Shown here piece by piece: positions 35,220 to 43,509 of a stretch of 64,000 bases of DNA; within the stretch, counting starts at the first letter, position 1; every line of letters begins with the position of its first letter. The position numbers and the translations under genes are program-made. The notes under the pieces are model-generated. The model was given only the letters and a program-made list of their open reading frames with translations. It was not told the origin of the DNA and made no database searches. The stretch is from NCBI RefSeq assembly GCF_036248255.1, contig NZ_CP109178.1, forward strand, positions 8,995,001 through 9,059,000, written 5' to 3'. This stretch comes from Streptomyces sp. NBC_01717 (GTDB lineage Bacteria; Actinomycetota; Actinomycetes; Streptomycetales; Streptomycetaceae).

Positions 35220-37493
35220 GTGACACGGGCGAGCCGGACGAGGATCTGGGACCGGTTCTCGGCCTCCGATCCCGGACTGTTGCGGCTGATGGCCGGCCTG
35301 CGGACAGTCGGCGCCATCGCGCTCACGCTCGCGGTCCTGGCGCTGCTCAAGGCCGATGTGACCCACATGGTGGCCGGTGCCATCTCCGCAATGGTGGCGA
35401 CCTTCGCGATCAAGGAGAAGCAGCAGCGCGAACAGGCCATCACGCTCGCGTTGGGCCTGCCCGTGGCGCTCGTGGCGATGTCGCTGGGAGCGCTGTTGAG
35501 CGCCCAGGTCGTCGCGGGCGACCTCGTCTTCCTCGCCTTGATCTTCGCCGCGGTCTACAGCCGCCGGTTCGGCGATCGCGGTACGGCCCTGGGGCTCATC
35601 GGGTTTCAGATCTACTTTGTGTCCCTGTTCGTCGGGGCCGCGGTCTCCGCGCTGCCGGGGCTGTGCGGAACACTGGTGGTCGCGTTCGTCTGCAGCGCGG
35701 TCGTACGGTTCGGCCTGGTTGTTGAGACGCCCGAACGCATTCTGCTGCGACTGCGCGAGGCATTCCGCGCCCGCCTAGCCCAATTGGTGTCCGCCCAGAT
35801 CGAGTTGCTCGTCGCCGGGCCGGACCACGTCGAGAAGGCGCTGGAGGACGTACGCCGGCACACCGCGCGCCTCCACCAGAGCGCGATGATGATCCAGGGG
35901 CGGTTGGAGGAGGGCACCAGCGACAGTGCCACCGCCCTGCTCGTCCAGCGCCGTGTCGCCGACGCCGAGATCGCCGCCGAACGGCTCGGCGTACTCGTCC
36001 TCACCGCGCGCAGCTCCGAACGCGCCGATACGCTCACGCTGCATCTGCCGCACGCGCCCGCGCCGGCGCCCGGCAACCAGCTGCGGACACAGGACGACAT
36101 CACCGCGACGCTGCGCCGTGATCTCGATGCGTTGCGTCTGCTCATCGGCCGCCCGGCCTCGGACAACCGCGGCGCCGCGGTGGCCCACCTGCGCAACCGG
36201 CTGCTCGGCTATCGGGACGAGGAGAATCTGCCGCGCGCCCCGGTCCCTGTCCAGGACGTCTTCCGCGGCATCGGGGAGGCGGCGCGCGGTGTCATGGGCC
36301 TGCGGCTGGCCCTCGACGGGCCCCAGGACGAGTCCGACGACACACCTGCGACGACGCGTTCCCGCGAGGAACTGGACGCCGAGGACGTCGCGATCGCGCA
36401 GGCCGAGGAGACCGAGCCTGTCGAGGACGTCCGCAAGGGACTGGAGCGTCCCACGACCCGTGCCGCGGTGCAGGTGTCGGTGGGTTCGGCGCTGGCCATC
36501 GTGGGTGGCGAATTCCTCTCCAGTCAGCGGTGGTACTGGGCGGTGCTGACCTGCTGGGTCGTCTTCCTGAACACTTCGTCCACCGGGGAGATCCTGGTCA
36601 AGGGCTACCGTCGGCTGCTGGGCACGGTTCTCGGCGTCGTCGCCGGTGTCGGCCTGGCGGGGCTGGTGGGCCACCACACCTGGACGGCGTTCGCACTCGT
36701 GCTGCTGTTCGTCTTCGCCATGTTCTTCACCGCGCCGCTGTCGTACGCCCTGATGTCCTTCTTCGTCACGGCGGCACTGGGGCTGCTGTACACCCTGCTC
36801 AACACCTACAGCTCCGCGGTGCTTGTCCTGCGCATCGAGGAGACCGCGCTCGGCGCCGCATGCGGCGTGATCGCGGCAGCCTTGATCCTGCCGGTGCACA
36901 CCGATCGCCGTACCGACGAACTCCTCGGCACGGTGCTGACCCGGCTCGGTGTCGTCACCGATGCCGCGGTGGAGCAGCTGAGCGGCGGCCCAGCGCGCGA
37001 TCTGCTGGATATGGCCCGGGAACTCGATACGGCACTGGAGGATCTGCAGTCCTCCACGCAGCCGTTGACCCACCCGATCACCCCGTTGCGGACCCGCCGC
37101 CAGACCGCTCGCTACGTTGTGGCGCTGCTGGAGACGTGTGCCTACCACGCGCGTTCGCTGGCAGCGACGGCCGAACTCCTCCCGAACAGCAAGAGCGTCG
37201 CCGCGGACCCCCTCCTGAAGGGAGCAGGACGGCGCATCGCCCACAACATCGAGGTCCTCATCGCGCGTGTCGAGGACGACGACAGCGACGGCGTGGTGGA
37301 GACGGGTGCGAGCCTGGCCTCCATGCTGGAGACGGACACGCCCGGCACCCCTCGGCACGACCGTGTCACGGACCGCGTCCTGCGGCATCTGCAGCGCCTG
37401 GACGAAGGGTTGATCGGTCTGGCCCGCCCTCTCGGGGTGTCTGTCGCGACACCCGACCGGGCGTCGTCCCGCGGCAGGGGCAGGGGTGCGTAG
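35220..37493 (+). CDS. FUSC-family membrane protein
   Basis: This is a 757-residue inner-membrane protein of the fusaric-acid-resistance/aromatic-acid-efflux type. An N-terminal block of about five helices (about 25-165) is followed by a long soluble helical region (about 170-410), a second membrane block (about 420-560: VQVSVGSALAIVGGEFLSSQ, YRRLLGTVLGVVAGVGLAGL) and a helical C-terminus. These proteins are proposed to expel aromatic acids. I chose the GTG at 35220: TTGACT at 35153 looks like a -35 element, which makes the earlier in-frame GTG (35160) and ATG (35184) unlikely. It is a lone gene beside an ABC remnant. Confidence 0.87.
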   Translation: MTRASRTRIWDRFSASDPGLLRLMAGLRTVGAIALTLAVLALLKADVTHMVAGAISAMVATFAIKEKQQREQAITLALGLPVALVAMSLGALLSAQVVAGDLVFLALIFAAVYSRRFGDRGTALGLIGFQIYFVSLFVGAAVSALPGLCGTLVVAFVCSAVVRFGLVVETPERILLRLREAFRARLAQLVSAQIELLVAGPDHVEKALEDVRRHTARLHQSAMMIQGRLEEGTSDSATALLVQRRVADAEIAAERLGVLVLTARSSERADTLTLHLPHAPAPAPGNQLRTQDDITATLRRDLDALRLLIGRPASDNRGAAVAHLRNRLLGYRDEENLPRAPVPVQDVFRGIGEAARGVMGLRLALDGPQDESDDTPATTRSREELDAEDVAIAQAEETEPVEDVRKGLERPTTRAAVQVSVGSALAIVGGEFLSSQRWYWAVLTCWVVFLNTSSTGEILVKGYRRLLGTVLGVVAGVGLAGLVGHHTWTAFALVLLFVFAMFFTAPLSYALMSFFVTAALGLLYTLLNTYSSAVLVLRIEETALGAACGVIAAALILPVHTDRRTDELLGTVLTRLGVVTDAAVEQLSGGPARDLLDMARELDTALEDLQSSTQPLTHPITPLRTRRQTARYVVALLETCAYHARSLAATAELLPNSKSVAADPLLKGAGRRIAHNIEVLIARVEDDDSDGVVETGASLASMLETDTPGTPRHDRVTDRVLRHLQRLDEGLIGLARPLGVSVATPDRASSRGRGRGA

Positions 37494-37880
37494 CCGGGCC
37501 GACCGCGCCGACGACCTCGACGCGGCAACCGTGAAGGGCTGACTGGCCGTGAGGTCGGATCGTCTGGCGGGAGGCTTCGGGTCCATGGACCGCGGCCAGG
37601 CGGGCCTGGACCTCACAGGTCGTCAGGCCCTTTGCGGACTGGGAGATCACCATTTCGTCCACGCCGGACGGGCGCTTCTGCCGCTTGCGGACGATCTTCG
37701 GCTCGAAAGATCCGTCACGGTCACGGGGGCACGGAAGTCTCCACCGGGCTGACGTCCGTGAGTACGGTCTCGCCACGGGTGTCCGTGGAGGGAGTTTCCG
37801 CCGTTCCTCCCGGCCGGGCTGTGTTCGTCATGGCCGAGGAGATCGGTGGTGTCGCCCTCAAGGGCCGACTTCAGCAGCCG
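37494..37880. other. Intergenic region with transposase debris
   Basis: Apart from the IS256-type remnant at 37545-37790 no coding signal is seen. The region separates the FUSC gene from a convergent SDR gene. Confidence 0.5.
37545..37790 (-). pseudogene. IS256-family transposase remnant
   Basis: On the minus strand the reading GETVLTDVSPVETSVP shifts frame into PRDRDGSFEPKIVRKRQKR, then GVDEMVISQSAKGLTTCEVQ and SRQTI. This is the well-known N-terminal part of IS256/Mutator transposases around PRDRxGSFEP...SxGMTTREI. It lacks both ends and the DDE residues and carries a frameshift near 37740, so it is dead. Confidence 0.8.
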
Positions 37881-38756
37881 CTAGGACGCGTCCTGTGTCG
37901 CGAAGCCGTATCGCCACGTCTCGTGCTCGGGCTGCCATCCGCGGGAGCGGGCCAGGGCGTTGGACGCTCCCCGTGCCCAGCTCTGCCGTCCTGATGTGGC
38001 TTCCGGGGTGGGTACGCCGAGTGCCTCGGCCAGGACGGGCAGCCACTGGCGCCCCTGTGCCGGCTCGTCGTCCACGATGTTGACAGGGCCGGATGGCCAG
38101 TTGAGGGCGGCGACGGTGGCTTTTGCGGCATCGGCCACGTGCACGAACGAAGTGACGGAACGGTCCGCCTCAAGGTATGCGAGAAGACGCGCGGTCGAGT
38201 CACCTGCCAGGGCCGCGGCAACGGCGCCGCCGGGCGCGTACCAGGTGCCGGGGCCGTACAGGATGCCGTACCGCAACGCCACGGCAGTCCCCAGCTCAGC
38301 CGCGGTTTCTTCCAGGGCCTGGATACCGTCCACCATTCCTCCTCGCGGCTGCGCTGCCCCGGTATCGAGCGGGACGGTCTCGTCGGCCGGCGCCTCTCCC
38401 GGCGCGTAAGCCCAGGAGATCGATTGCGCGACGATCCTGCCCACCCCGACGGACTTGGCCGCGTCGACCAGGTTGCGTGTCCCCTCCCGGCGCAGCCGGT
38501 TGGTCGCTTCCCCGTCTGCGTCCGACAAGGCGGTGAGCTGGTGGATCACCGCATCTGGTGCGTTTGCCGTCATCACCTGCAGTAGACCGGTTCTGTCCAA
38601 TGCGTCCGCCTGGACGGCTGAGGCGCCCTGGCGTCGCACGCGCTCGGCTCCTGCAGGCGTTCGGGAGAGTCCTGTGACCTGATGTCCGGCGTCCAGCAGG
38701 AGGGGGACGAGCAGTCGGCCGACCGCGCCGGTCGCGCCGGCGATCAAGATGCGCAT
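37881..38756 (-). CDS. NAD(P)-dependent epimerase/dehydratase family protein
   Basis: This is a 291-residue extended or atypical SDR. The N-terminal Rossmann motif is GATGAVG (residues 7-13), and later segments include AVIHQLTAL, ILYGPGTWY and FVHVADAAKATVAAL, typical of NAD-dependent epimerases. The usual YxxxK pair is not evident (SISWAYAPGEAP is in that place), so catalysis may be altered or regulatory. The ATG at 38756 follows GAAGGA by 8 bases. An aquaporin-family gene lies just upstream on the same strand. Confidence 0.88.
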   Translation of the reverse strand: MRILIAGATGAVGRLLVPLLLDAGHQVTGLSRTPAGAERVRRQGASAVQADALDRTGLLQVMTANAPDAVIHQLTALSDADGEATNRLRREGTRNLVDAAKSVGVGRIVAQSISWAYAPGEAPADETVPLDTGAAQPRGGMVDGIQALEETAAELGTAVALRYGILYGPGTWYAPGGAVAAALAGDSTARLLAYLEADRSVTSFVHVADAAKATVAALNWPSGPVNIVDDEPAQGRQWLPVLAEALGVPTPEATSGRQSWARGASNALARSRGWQPEHETWRYGFATQDAS

Positions 38757-38795
38757 GGGGATCAGTCCTTCGTTCGGTTCGGGAATCAATCCTTC

Positions 38796-39770
38796 TCACA
38801 GGGGAGGCCGCGCAGAGGGGAAGCCGTCCTTGGAGGTCTGGATGTCGTTCATCCAGATGCAGTGCAGTGGTGTGTCGCGTATGACGACGTCGATCGCCAG
38901 GCGGCTCGGCAGTGGCAGCGTGCCCGGGAGCGACTCCACCCCCGTCGCAGCCGGGGTGCGGATCGAGGAACGTCGGCTCACACCGGCGGCAGCATTGCCC
39001 TCCGGTGGCGACTGCTTGCTCGCCGGTACCCGCACTTTGCGTGTCAGCGGCCGGCGCCGGCTGAGAAGGTGGTGCAGCCAGGCCCCCAGGACCGCTCCCA
39101 GGACCGGCGCGACCAGGTAGATCCACAGATCAGTGCTCTGCCCGGCGAGTGCGGCTGGGCCGAACTGGCGGGCTGGGTTGATTGAGCCGCCGCTGCGGGG
39201 ACCCAGGACAGCGATCACCAGCGCGACGGACAGCCCGATGACGTACGGCACCAGGCGTGCATAGCGGGCATGGGCCATGGTGAACCCGACAGCGACGATG
39301 ATGATCGTCATGCTGCCCGCCTCGGCTACGAAGACGGACGTGGGCTGCCACGTGGGTGCGGGCGCGATCGCCGCGTAGTCCACCGACGGAAGCGAGACCG
39401 CAGGCCCCCACACCAACCGCCCAAGACCGGTCCCCGCCGCGGACCCGGCGAGTTGGGCCAGTACGTAGGGCACAACGCTGCGCCCGGGGAAGACGCCCAT
39501 GAGCCACAGGGAGACCGTCACGGCGGGATTCAGGTGGCCCCCACTGCGCCGGCCAGGCGGGCTGAAAATCAGCCCGGTGAGGATGGCCCCGCTGAGACCG
39601 CCGATGGCTGCGAGCGCGGCGTCGAGGTCCTCCACGTACAGAGCGGAGTCCGGGTCACGCAGCCACCTGACGACCGTCACCGCCAGGAACAGCATGACGG
39701 CGGTGAGCGCGAACTCGTCGGCGGCACGCGACAGGCGCAGCCGACGTGACAGAGAAGAGACGGTACTCAC
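38796..39770 (-). CDS. MIP/aquaporin-family channel
   Basis: This is a 324-residue membrane channel with six predicted helices and both NPA motifs, HLNPAVTVSLW near 94 and SINPARQFGPA near 203. They mark the two half-helices of the pore for water or small uncharged solutes. The spacing is normal. A C-terminal tail of about 80 residues, basic then mixed, is longer than in most bacterial aquaporins. The GTG at 39770 follows AGGAG; the frame stays open upstream but is noncoding. The next gene downstream is an SDR. Confidence 0.9.
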   Translation of the reverse strand: MSTVSSLSRRLRLSRAADEFALTAVMLFLAVTVVRWLRDPDSALYVEDLDAALAAIGGLSGAILTGLIFSPPGRRSGGHLNPAVTVSLWLMGVFPGRSVVPYVLAQLAGSAAGTGLGRLVWGPAVSLPSVDYAAIAPAPTWQPTSVFVAEAGSMTIIIVAVGFTMAHARYARLVPYVIGLSVALVIAVLGPRSGGSINPARQFGPAALAGQSTDLWIYLVAPVLGAVLGAWLHHLLSRRRPLTRKVRVPASKQSPPEGNAAAGVSRRSSIRTPAATGVESLPGTLPLPSRLAIDVVIRDTPLHCIWMNDIQTSKDGFPSARPPL

Positions 39771-39864
39771 CAAAATCTCCTGGTGTTGGCCTGCCCGAAG
39801 CAAGATCGGAGCCGGGATGGTGCCGAACAGCGGGTCCGGTCGTCCCGGACCCGCTCCGGACCTG

Positions 39865-40365
39865 TCAGCCGACGGGGGTGTAGTGGCCGGGGACGAGGCG
39901 AGTGGAGACGCCGAAGCGGTTCCATGCGTTGATCGTGGTGATTGCGACGATGAGGCGGGCCAGCTCGGTCTCATCGAACTCCGCCGCGGCACGCGCGTAC
40001 ACCTCGTCCGGCACGAACCCGTCCGTGAGCACGGTGACCGCCTCGGTCAGCTCGATCGCCGCGATCTCTTTGGCCGTGTAGAAGTGCCTCGACTCCCGCC
40101 AGGCGTCGAGCTGGAAGATCCGCTCTGCGGACTCGCCTGCCGCAAGCGCATCCTTGCTGTGCATGTCCAGGCAGAAGGCGCAGTGATTGATCTGAGAGGC
40201 GCGGACTTTGACCAGGTTCAGCAGGACGGGCTCGACTCCCTGCTTCGCCGCCGTGTCCAGGCGGACCATGGCCTTGAACGCCTCCGGGGCAAGCTTCGCC
40301 CAATCCAGTCGGGGTGCGTGCTCGGGAAGACGTTCCAGGCTTTCGTGTGCTTCGTTCGTGTTCAT
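39865..40365 (-). CDS. AhpD/carboxymuconolactone decarboxylase-family peroxidase-like protein
   Basis: This is a 166-residue helical protein of the alkylhydroperoxidase D-like family. The redox pair CAFC followed by LDMH lies in NHCAFCLDMHSKDALAAGE near residues 60-78, the AhpD active-site pattern CxxCxxxH. Members reduce hydroperoxides or act as oxidative-stress thiol proteins. The ATG at 40365 has TAGCGT ending 8 bases upstream and no ribosome site, so the transcript is probably leaderless. It is divergent from a MocR regulator 47 bases away, which likely shares the promoter region. Confidence 0.9.
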   Translation of the reverse strand: MNTNEAHESLERLPEHAPRLDWAKLAPEAFKAMVRLDTAAKQGVEPVLLNLVKVRASQINHCAFCLDMHSKDALAAGESAERIFQLDAWRESRHFYTAKEIAAIELTEAVTVLTDGFVPDEVYARAAAEFDETELARLIVAITTINAWNRFGVSTRLVPGHYTPVG

Positions 40366-40412
40366 GGCTGCAACGCTACGCATCCGGTGGCACTGAAGTA
40401 GGGTCCATTTCC
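40366..40412. promoter_or_regulatory. Compact divergent promoter of ahpD-like and MocR genes
   Basis: Only 47 bases separate the two start codons. On the minus strand TAGCGT (complement of 40373-40378) lies 7 bases from the ahpD-like ATG. On the plus strand TAGGGT (40399-40404) lies 8 bases from the MocR GTG. Both genes would be leaderless, and one bound regulator could cover both promoters. Confidence 0.55.
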
Positions 40413-41864
40413 GTGACAGATTCACAGACCAATTCAGAGACCGGCCCGTCCACGGAACCCGGCACCGACCTCCATCTGGAACTGCGTGGACCCGGGCTGC
40501 GCGCCGGTCTGACGAATGCCCTCCGGGACGCCGTGCGCACGGGGAGGTTGGCCCCCGGCACCCGGCTGCCACCATCCCGCTCGCTCGCAGCCGATCTCGG
40601 TGTCTCGCGCAACACCGTGACCGACTCCTACGCCGAACTCGTCGCGGAGGGCTGGCTCACCGCCCAACAGGGATCCGGGACCCGGGTGGCCGCGCGGGCC
40701 GAGCCGCGCGGGGCCGCACCCGCCGCCTCCCGCGCGCAGCCGCCCCGGAAAAGTCCCATGTACGGCCTGCAGCCGGGTTCACCGGACCTCGCGAACTTCC
40801 CCCGCGCGCAGTGGCTCACCGCTGCCCGCCGCGCCCTGACCTCGGCACCGAACGACGCCTTCGGCTACGGCGACGCCCTCGGCCAGGTCAGACTGCGCAC
40901 CGCCCTCGCGGACTATCTGGCGCGAGCCCGCGGGGTGTACGCCGAGCCGGAGCGGATCGTCATCTGCTCCGGCTTCCACCACGGGCTTGCGCTGATGGCA
41001 CAGGCGCTCGAGGCGCGGCAGGTCCGGGCGGTGGCCGTCGAGTCGTACGGACTCGACCTCTATCGCGACCTGCTGACCGGCGCCGGCCTGCGCACCCCGC
41101 CCGTCCACGTCGACGAACACGGCGCGCGCACCGAAGACTTGGCGCGGTTGGACGGCATCGGCGCGGTGCTGATGACACCCGCCCATCAGTACCCGACGGG
41201 GGTCGCGCTGCGCCCGGACCGTCGCACTGCGGCTGTCGAATGGGCGCGGCGCACCGGCGGACTGATCCTCGAGGACGATTACGACGGGGAGTTCAGATAC
41301 GACCGTCAGCCGGTGGGCGCCCTGCAGGGCCTCGACCCCGACCGGGTGGTGTACTTCGGCTCGGCAAGCAAGTCACTGGCGCCCGGGGTGCGGCTCGGCT
41401 GGATGGTCCTGCCGGAGGTACTCGTCCCGGAGATCGTTGCAGCCAAGGGGTACGGCGACTACATGTCCAGTGCGCTGGAACAACTGACGCTCGCGGAGTT
41501 CCTGACGTCAGGCGCGTACGACCGTCATGTTCGCTCGATGCGGCTGCACTACCGGCGCCGCCGCGACCAACTGGTCACGGCCCTGGCCCAGAGAGCCCCC
41601 CACGTACGCGTGACCGGCATGGCCGCCGGACTGCAAGCGGTCCTCGAACTCCCACGCGGAACGGAGCACTCGGTCACCGAGGCGGCAGCGCGGCAGGGCC
41701 TCGCAGTCAGCGGGCTCGCTGAGTTCCGCTACGAAGTGCCGGAGGCCGGCCGGCGGCTGCCCGAACAGGACGCGCTCGTGGTCAACTACGCGGCTCCCTC
41801 GGACAGTGCGTGGACGGGTGCGCTGGACACCCTGTGCAGGGTGATGCCCCAGACGCAGGCTTGA
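40413..41864 (+). CDS. MocR/PdxR-type GntR regulator with aminotransferase domain
   Basis: This is a 483-residue regulator joining a GntR winged helix (about 20-90: LRDAVRTGRLAPGTRLPPSR, SLAADLGVSRNTVTDSYAEL) to a type I PLP aminotransferase-like domain (about 115-480). The PLP lysine is in YFGSASKSLAPGVRLGW near 325, and LEDDYDGEFRYD carries the pyridine-ring Asp. MocR proteins sense PLP or PLP adducts. Its divergent neighbour, the AhpD-like gene, is the likely target. The start is a GTG close behind a -10 box, so leaderless translation is expected. Confidence 0.92.
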   Translation: MTDSQTNSETGPSTEPGTDLHLELRGPGLRAGLTNALRDAVRTGRLAPGTRLPPSRSLAADLGVSRNTVTDSYAELVAEGWLTAQQGSGTRVAARAEPRGAAPAASRAQPPRKSPMYGLQPGSPDLANFPRAQWLTAARRALTSAPNDAFGYGDALGQVRLRTALADYLARARGVYAEPERIVICSGFHHGLALMAQALEARQVRAVAVESYGLDLYRDLLTGAGLRTPPVHVDEHGARTEDLARLDGIGAVLMTPAHQYPTGVALRPDRRTAAVEWARRTGGLILEDDYDGEFRYDRQPVGALQGLDPDRVVYFGSASKSLAPGVRLGWMVLPEVLVPEIVAAKGYGDYMSSALEQLTLAEFLTSGAYDRHVRSMRLHYRRRRDQLVTALAQRAPHVRVTGMAAGLQAVLELPRGTEHSVTEAAARQGLAVSGLAEFRYEVPEAGRRLPEQDALVVNYAAPSDSAWTGALDTLCRVMPQTQA

Positions 41865-41936
41865 TGCCATCGGCAGGGCCGCCGTGGCCCGCATGCTGCT
41901 TCAGGTGGTCGATCACCAGGGGCCGACGCTCTCGAC

Positions 41937-42500
41937 TCACCGCGATCCGACGGATGCCTCGACGTAGGCGAAGGCGTCGGCAGCCGTGTCGGCGGGGAAG
42001 AACAACTTGTTCAGGGGTACCGGCAAGAATCCCTCCTCCTCCATCCGGCGGAGTTGGAGTGTCAGACCGTCGTAGAAGCCAGCCGTGTTCAGGAGCACCA
42101 CCGGCTTGTCGTGCAGGCCGTGCTTCTTCAGCTCCAGGATCTCGGTCACCTCGTCCAGCGTGCCGAGGCCGCCCGCCATCACGACCACCGCGTCCGCCTG
42201 GGCGAGCAGCAGTGCCTTCCGTTCGGCCAGATCATCGGCGAACACCATTTCGTCGGCGTCCTGCTTGGCCCACTCCCGCAGGAAGGTGACCGAGACCCCC
42301 TCGAGCCGCCCTCCGGTCTCCCGCACCCCGTCGGCGACGACCTTCATCAGCCCGGTATCGGATCCACCCCACACCAAGGTGTGACCCCCCTTGCCGAGCA
42401 GCTCCGCCAGCTCGCGTGCAGGCCGGGTGTAGTGCTCGTCGAGGTCTGCGGCGGAGAGGAAAACACAGATCTTCATCGCGGTGGGCGCTGCTGTCGTCAT
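41937..42500 (-). CDS. LOG-family (TIGR00730) nucleotide-processing protein
   Basis: This is a 187-residue Rossmann-like protein of the lysine-decarboxylase-like or LOG family, many of which cleave cytokinin riboside or nucleotide monophosphates. Family segments are ICVFLSAAD, GHTLVWGGSDTGLMKVVADG and MAGGLGTLDEVTE, where the usual PGGxGTxxE has Ala for Pro. RKALLL supplies the conserved Arg. The ATG at 42500 has TACGGT on its own strand 7 bases upstream, so the mRNA is probably leaderless. It stands alone, convergent with the MocR gene. Confidence 0.87.
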   Translation of the reverse strand: MTTAAPTAMKICVFLSAADLDEHYTRPARELAELLGKGGHTLVWGGSDTGLMKVVADGVRETGGRLEGVSVTFLREWAKQDADEMVFADDLAERKALLLAQADAVVVMAGGLGTLDEVTEILELKKHGLHDKPVVLLNTAGFYDGLTLQLRRMEEEGFLPVPLNKLFFPADTAADAFAYVEASVGSR

Positions 42501-42865
42501 GGTCCCGACCGTACGTACTGGACATCCCGGCTGCATGGACCAATTCCCAGGTGGCGGAGGGGACCAATTCGCCGATCGGTCGAGCCCTCGCCGTCGGCTG
42601 ACCGCCGGCGCCCGTCGCCGTCCGAGGGGCCCGCGACACACCTCACGCACGAGCGGTCGACGGACCGTGATCGCTGTGGCCCACGCGACATGCGCCCCGC
42701 AGGGCACCCCGGTGAAGGTCATCGACGGTCGGGATGAGGACATGGCCAGGAAGGCCGTACGCGCGCGCCCGCCTTGCCATGCCCGTGCCCGGGTGTTCGG
42801 AGATGTCACGGGCGGGGTTGCTGTCTCGTCGTATGAGGTGCAGGCAATGCTCGATCAAGGAGTAG
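42501..42865. other. Intergenic region, no gene seen
   Basis: It holds the promoter of the LOG-family gene (complement of 42508-42513) and, at the right end, the ribosome site of the DoxX gene. Open frames lack family signatures. Confidence 0.45.
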
Positions 42866-43252
42866 ATGATGAACCTCGCATTGTGGATCGCTGCCGGACT
42901 GCTGGCCGCAGTAGCCCTGACCGGCGGCATCAGCAAGACATTCGTGCCCAAGGAGAAACTGGCTGCGGTCCATGGTGGGGGATGGACCGAGGACGCCGGC
43001 GTCGGCTTCGTCAAGACGCTCGGTCTCTTCGAGCTCCTGGCTGTGTTGGGCTTGATCTTGCCCGTCGCGGTCGACATCGCACCGGTTCTGGTGCCGGTGA
43101 CTGCCGTCTGCTGGGTCTTGCTGATGGTCGGCGCGATGGTCACCCACGGCCGCCGCGGCGAATCCAAGTTCGTGGTGCTGAACCTGATCTATCTCGCACT
43201 TGCAGCATTCATTGCGTGGGGCCGCTTCGGCCTCGAGCCCTTCACCGGCTGA
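42866..43252 (+). CDS. DoxX-like membrane protein
   Basis: This is a 128-residue protein with four membrane helices (about 3-22, 50-68, 72-95, 103-120) and the DoxX-like pattern GGISKTF, LGLFELLAVLGLILP and AMVTHGRRGE. Its biochemical role is unknown; relatives are linked to redox or stress functions. AAGGAG lies before the ATG; a second ATG directly follows. It sits upstream of a truncated epimerase and the ECF41 sigma gene on the same strand. ECF41 genes are known to accompany such redox genes, so it may belong to that regulon. Confidence 0.85.
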   Translation: MMNLALWIAAGLLAAVALTGGISKTFVPKEKLAAVHGGGWTEDAGVGFVKTLGLFELLAVLGLILPVAVDIAPVLVPVTAVCWVLLMVGAMVTHGRRGESKFVVLNLIYLALAAFIAWGRFGLEPFTG

Positions 43253-43377
43253 CCGGCGGCAACGAGAGTTCCCGATCGCCCGGCCCGTCCCACTCGGGAC
43301 CAGGGTCCGATGACACCCTCTGGCGGCCGGGCAGTCTCGTCTCGGGATTGAGAGTCGATCGTCGATCATGGAAGGTG

Positions 43378-43509
43378 ATGATCATGCGAGTGTTCGTGGC
43401 AGGCGGGGCCGGGGCGATGGGGCGGCGCCTGGTGCATGAGCTCGTGGCGCTGGGGCACCAGGCGTGCTACCCCTCATGGCGCCAGGGCTGCAAGGAGGAG
43501 CTGGCATGA
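43378..43509 (+). pseudogene. Truncated NAD-dependent epimerase overlapping the sigma start
   Basis: This 43-residue frame begins MRVFVAGGAGAMGRRLVHEL (after two extra residues), the Rossmann start of an NAD-dependent epimerase, and then loses the rest. Its TGA overlaps the ATG of the sigma gene (ATGA at 43506-43509), so it still could couple translation. In ECF41 loci an epimerase is a known sigma-linked partner gene. I infer a large internal deletion that left a leader-like peptide. Confidence 0.6.

Noticed and set aside
43311..43341. TGACACC and CGTC as an ECF41-type promoter before the epimerase stump
   Set aside because: The spacer is about 20 bases, longer than expected for that promoter class, and the -35 differs from TGTCACA.
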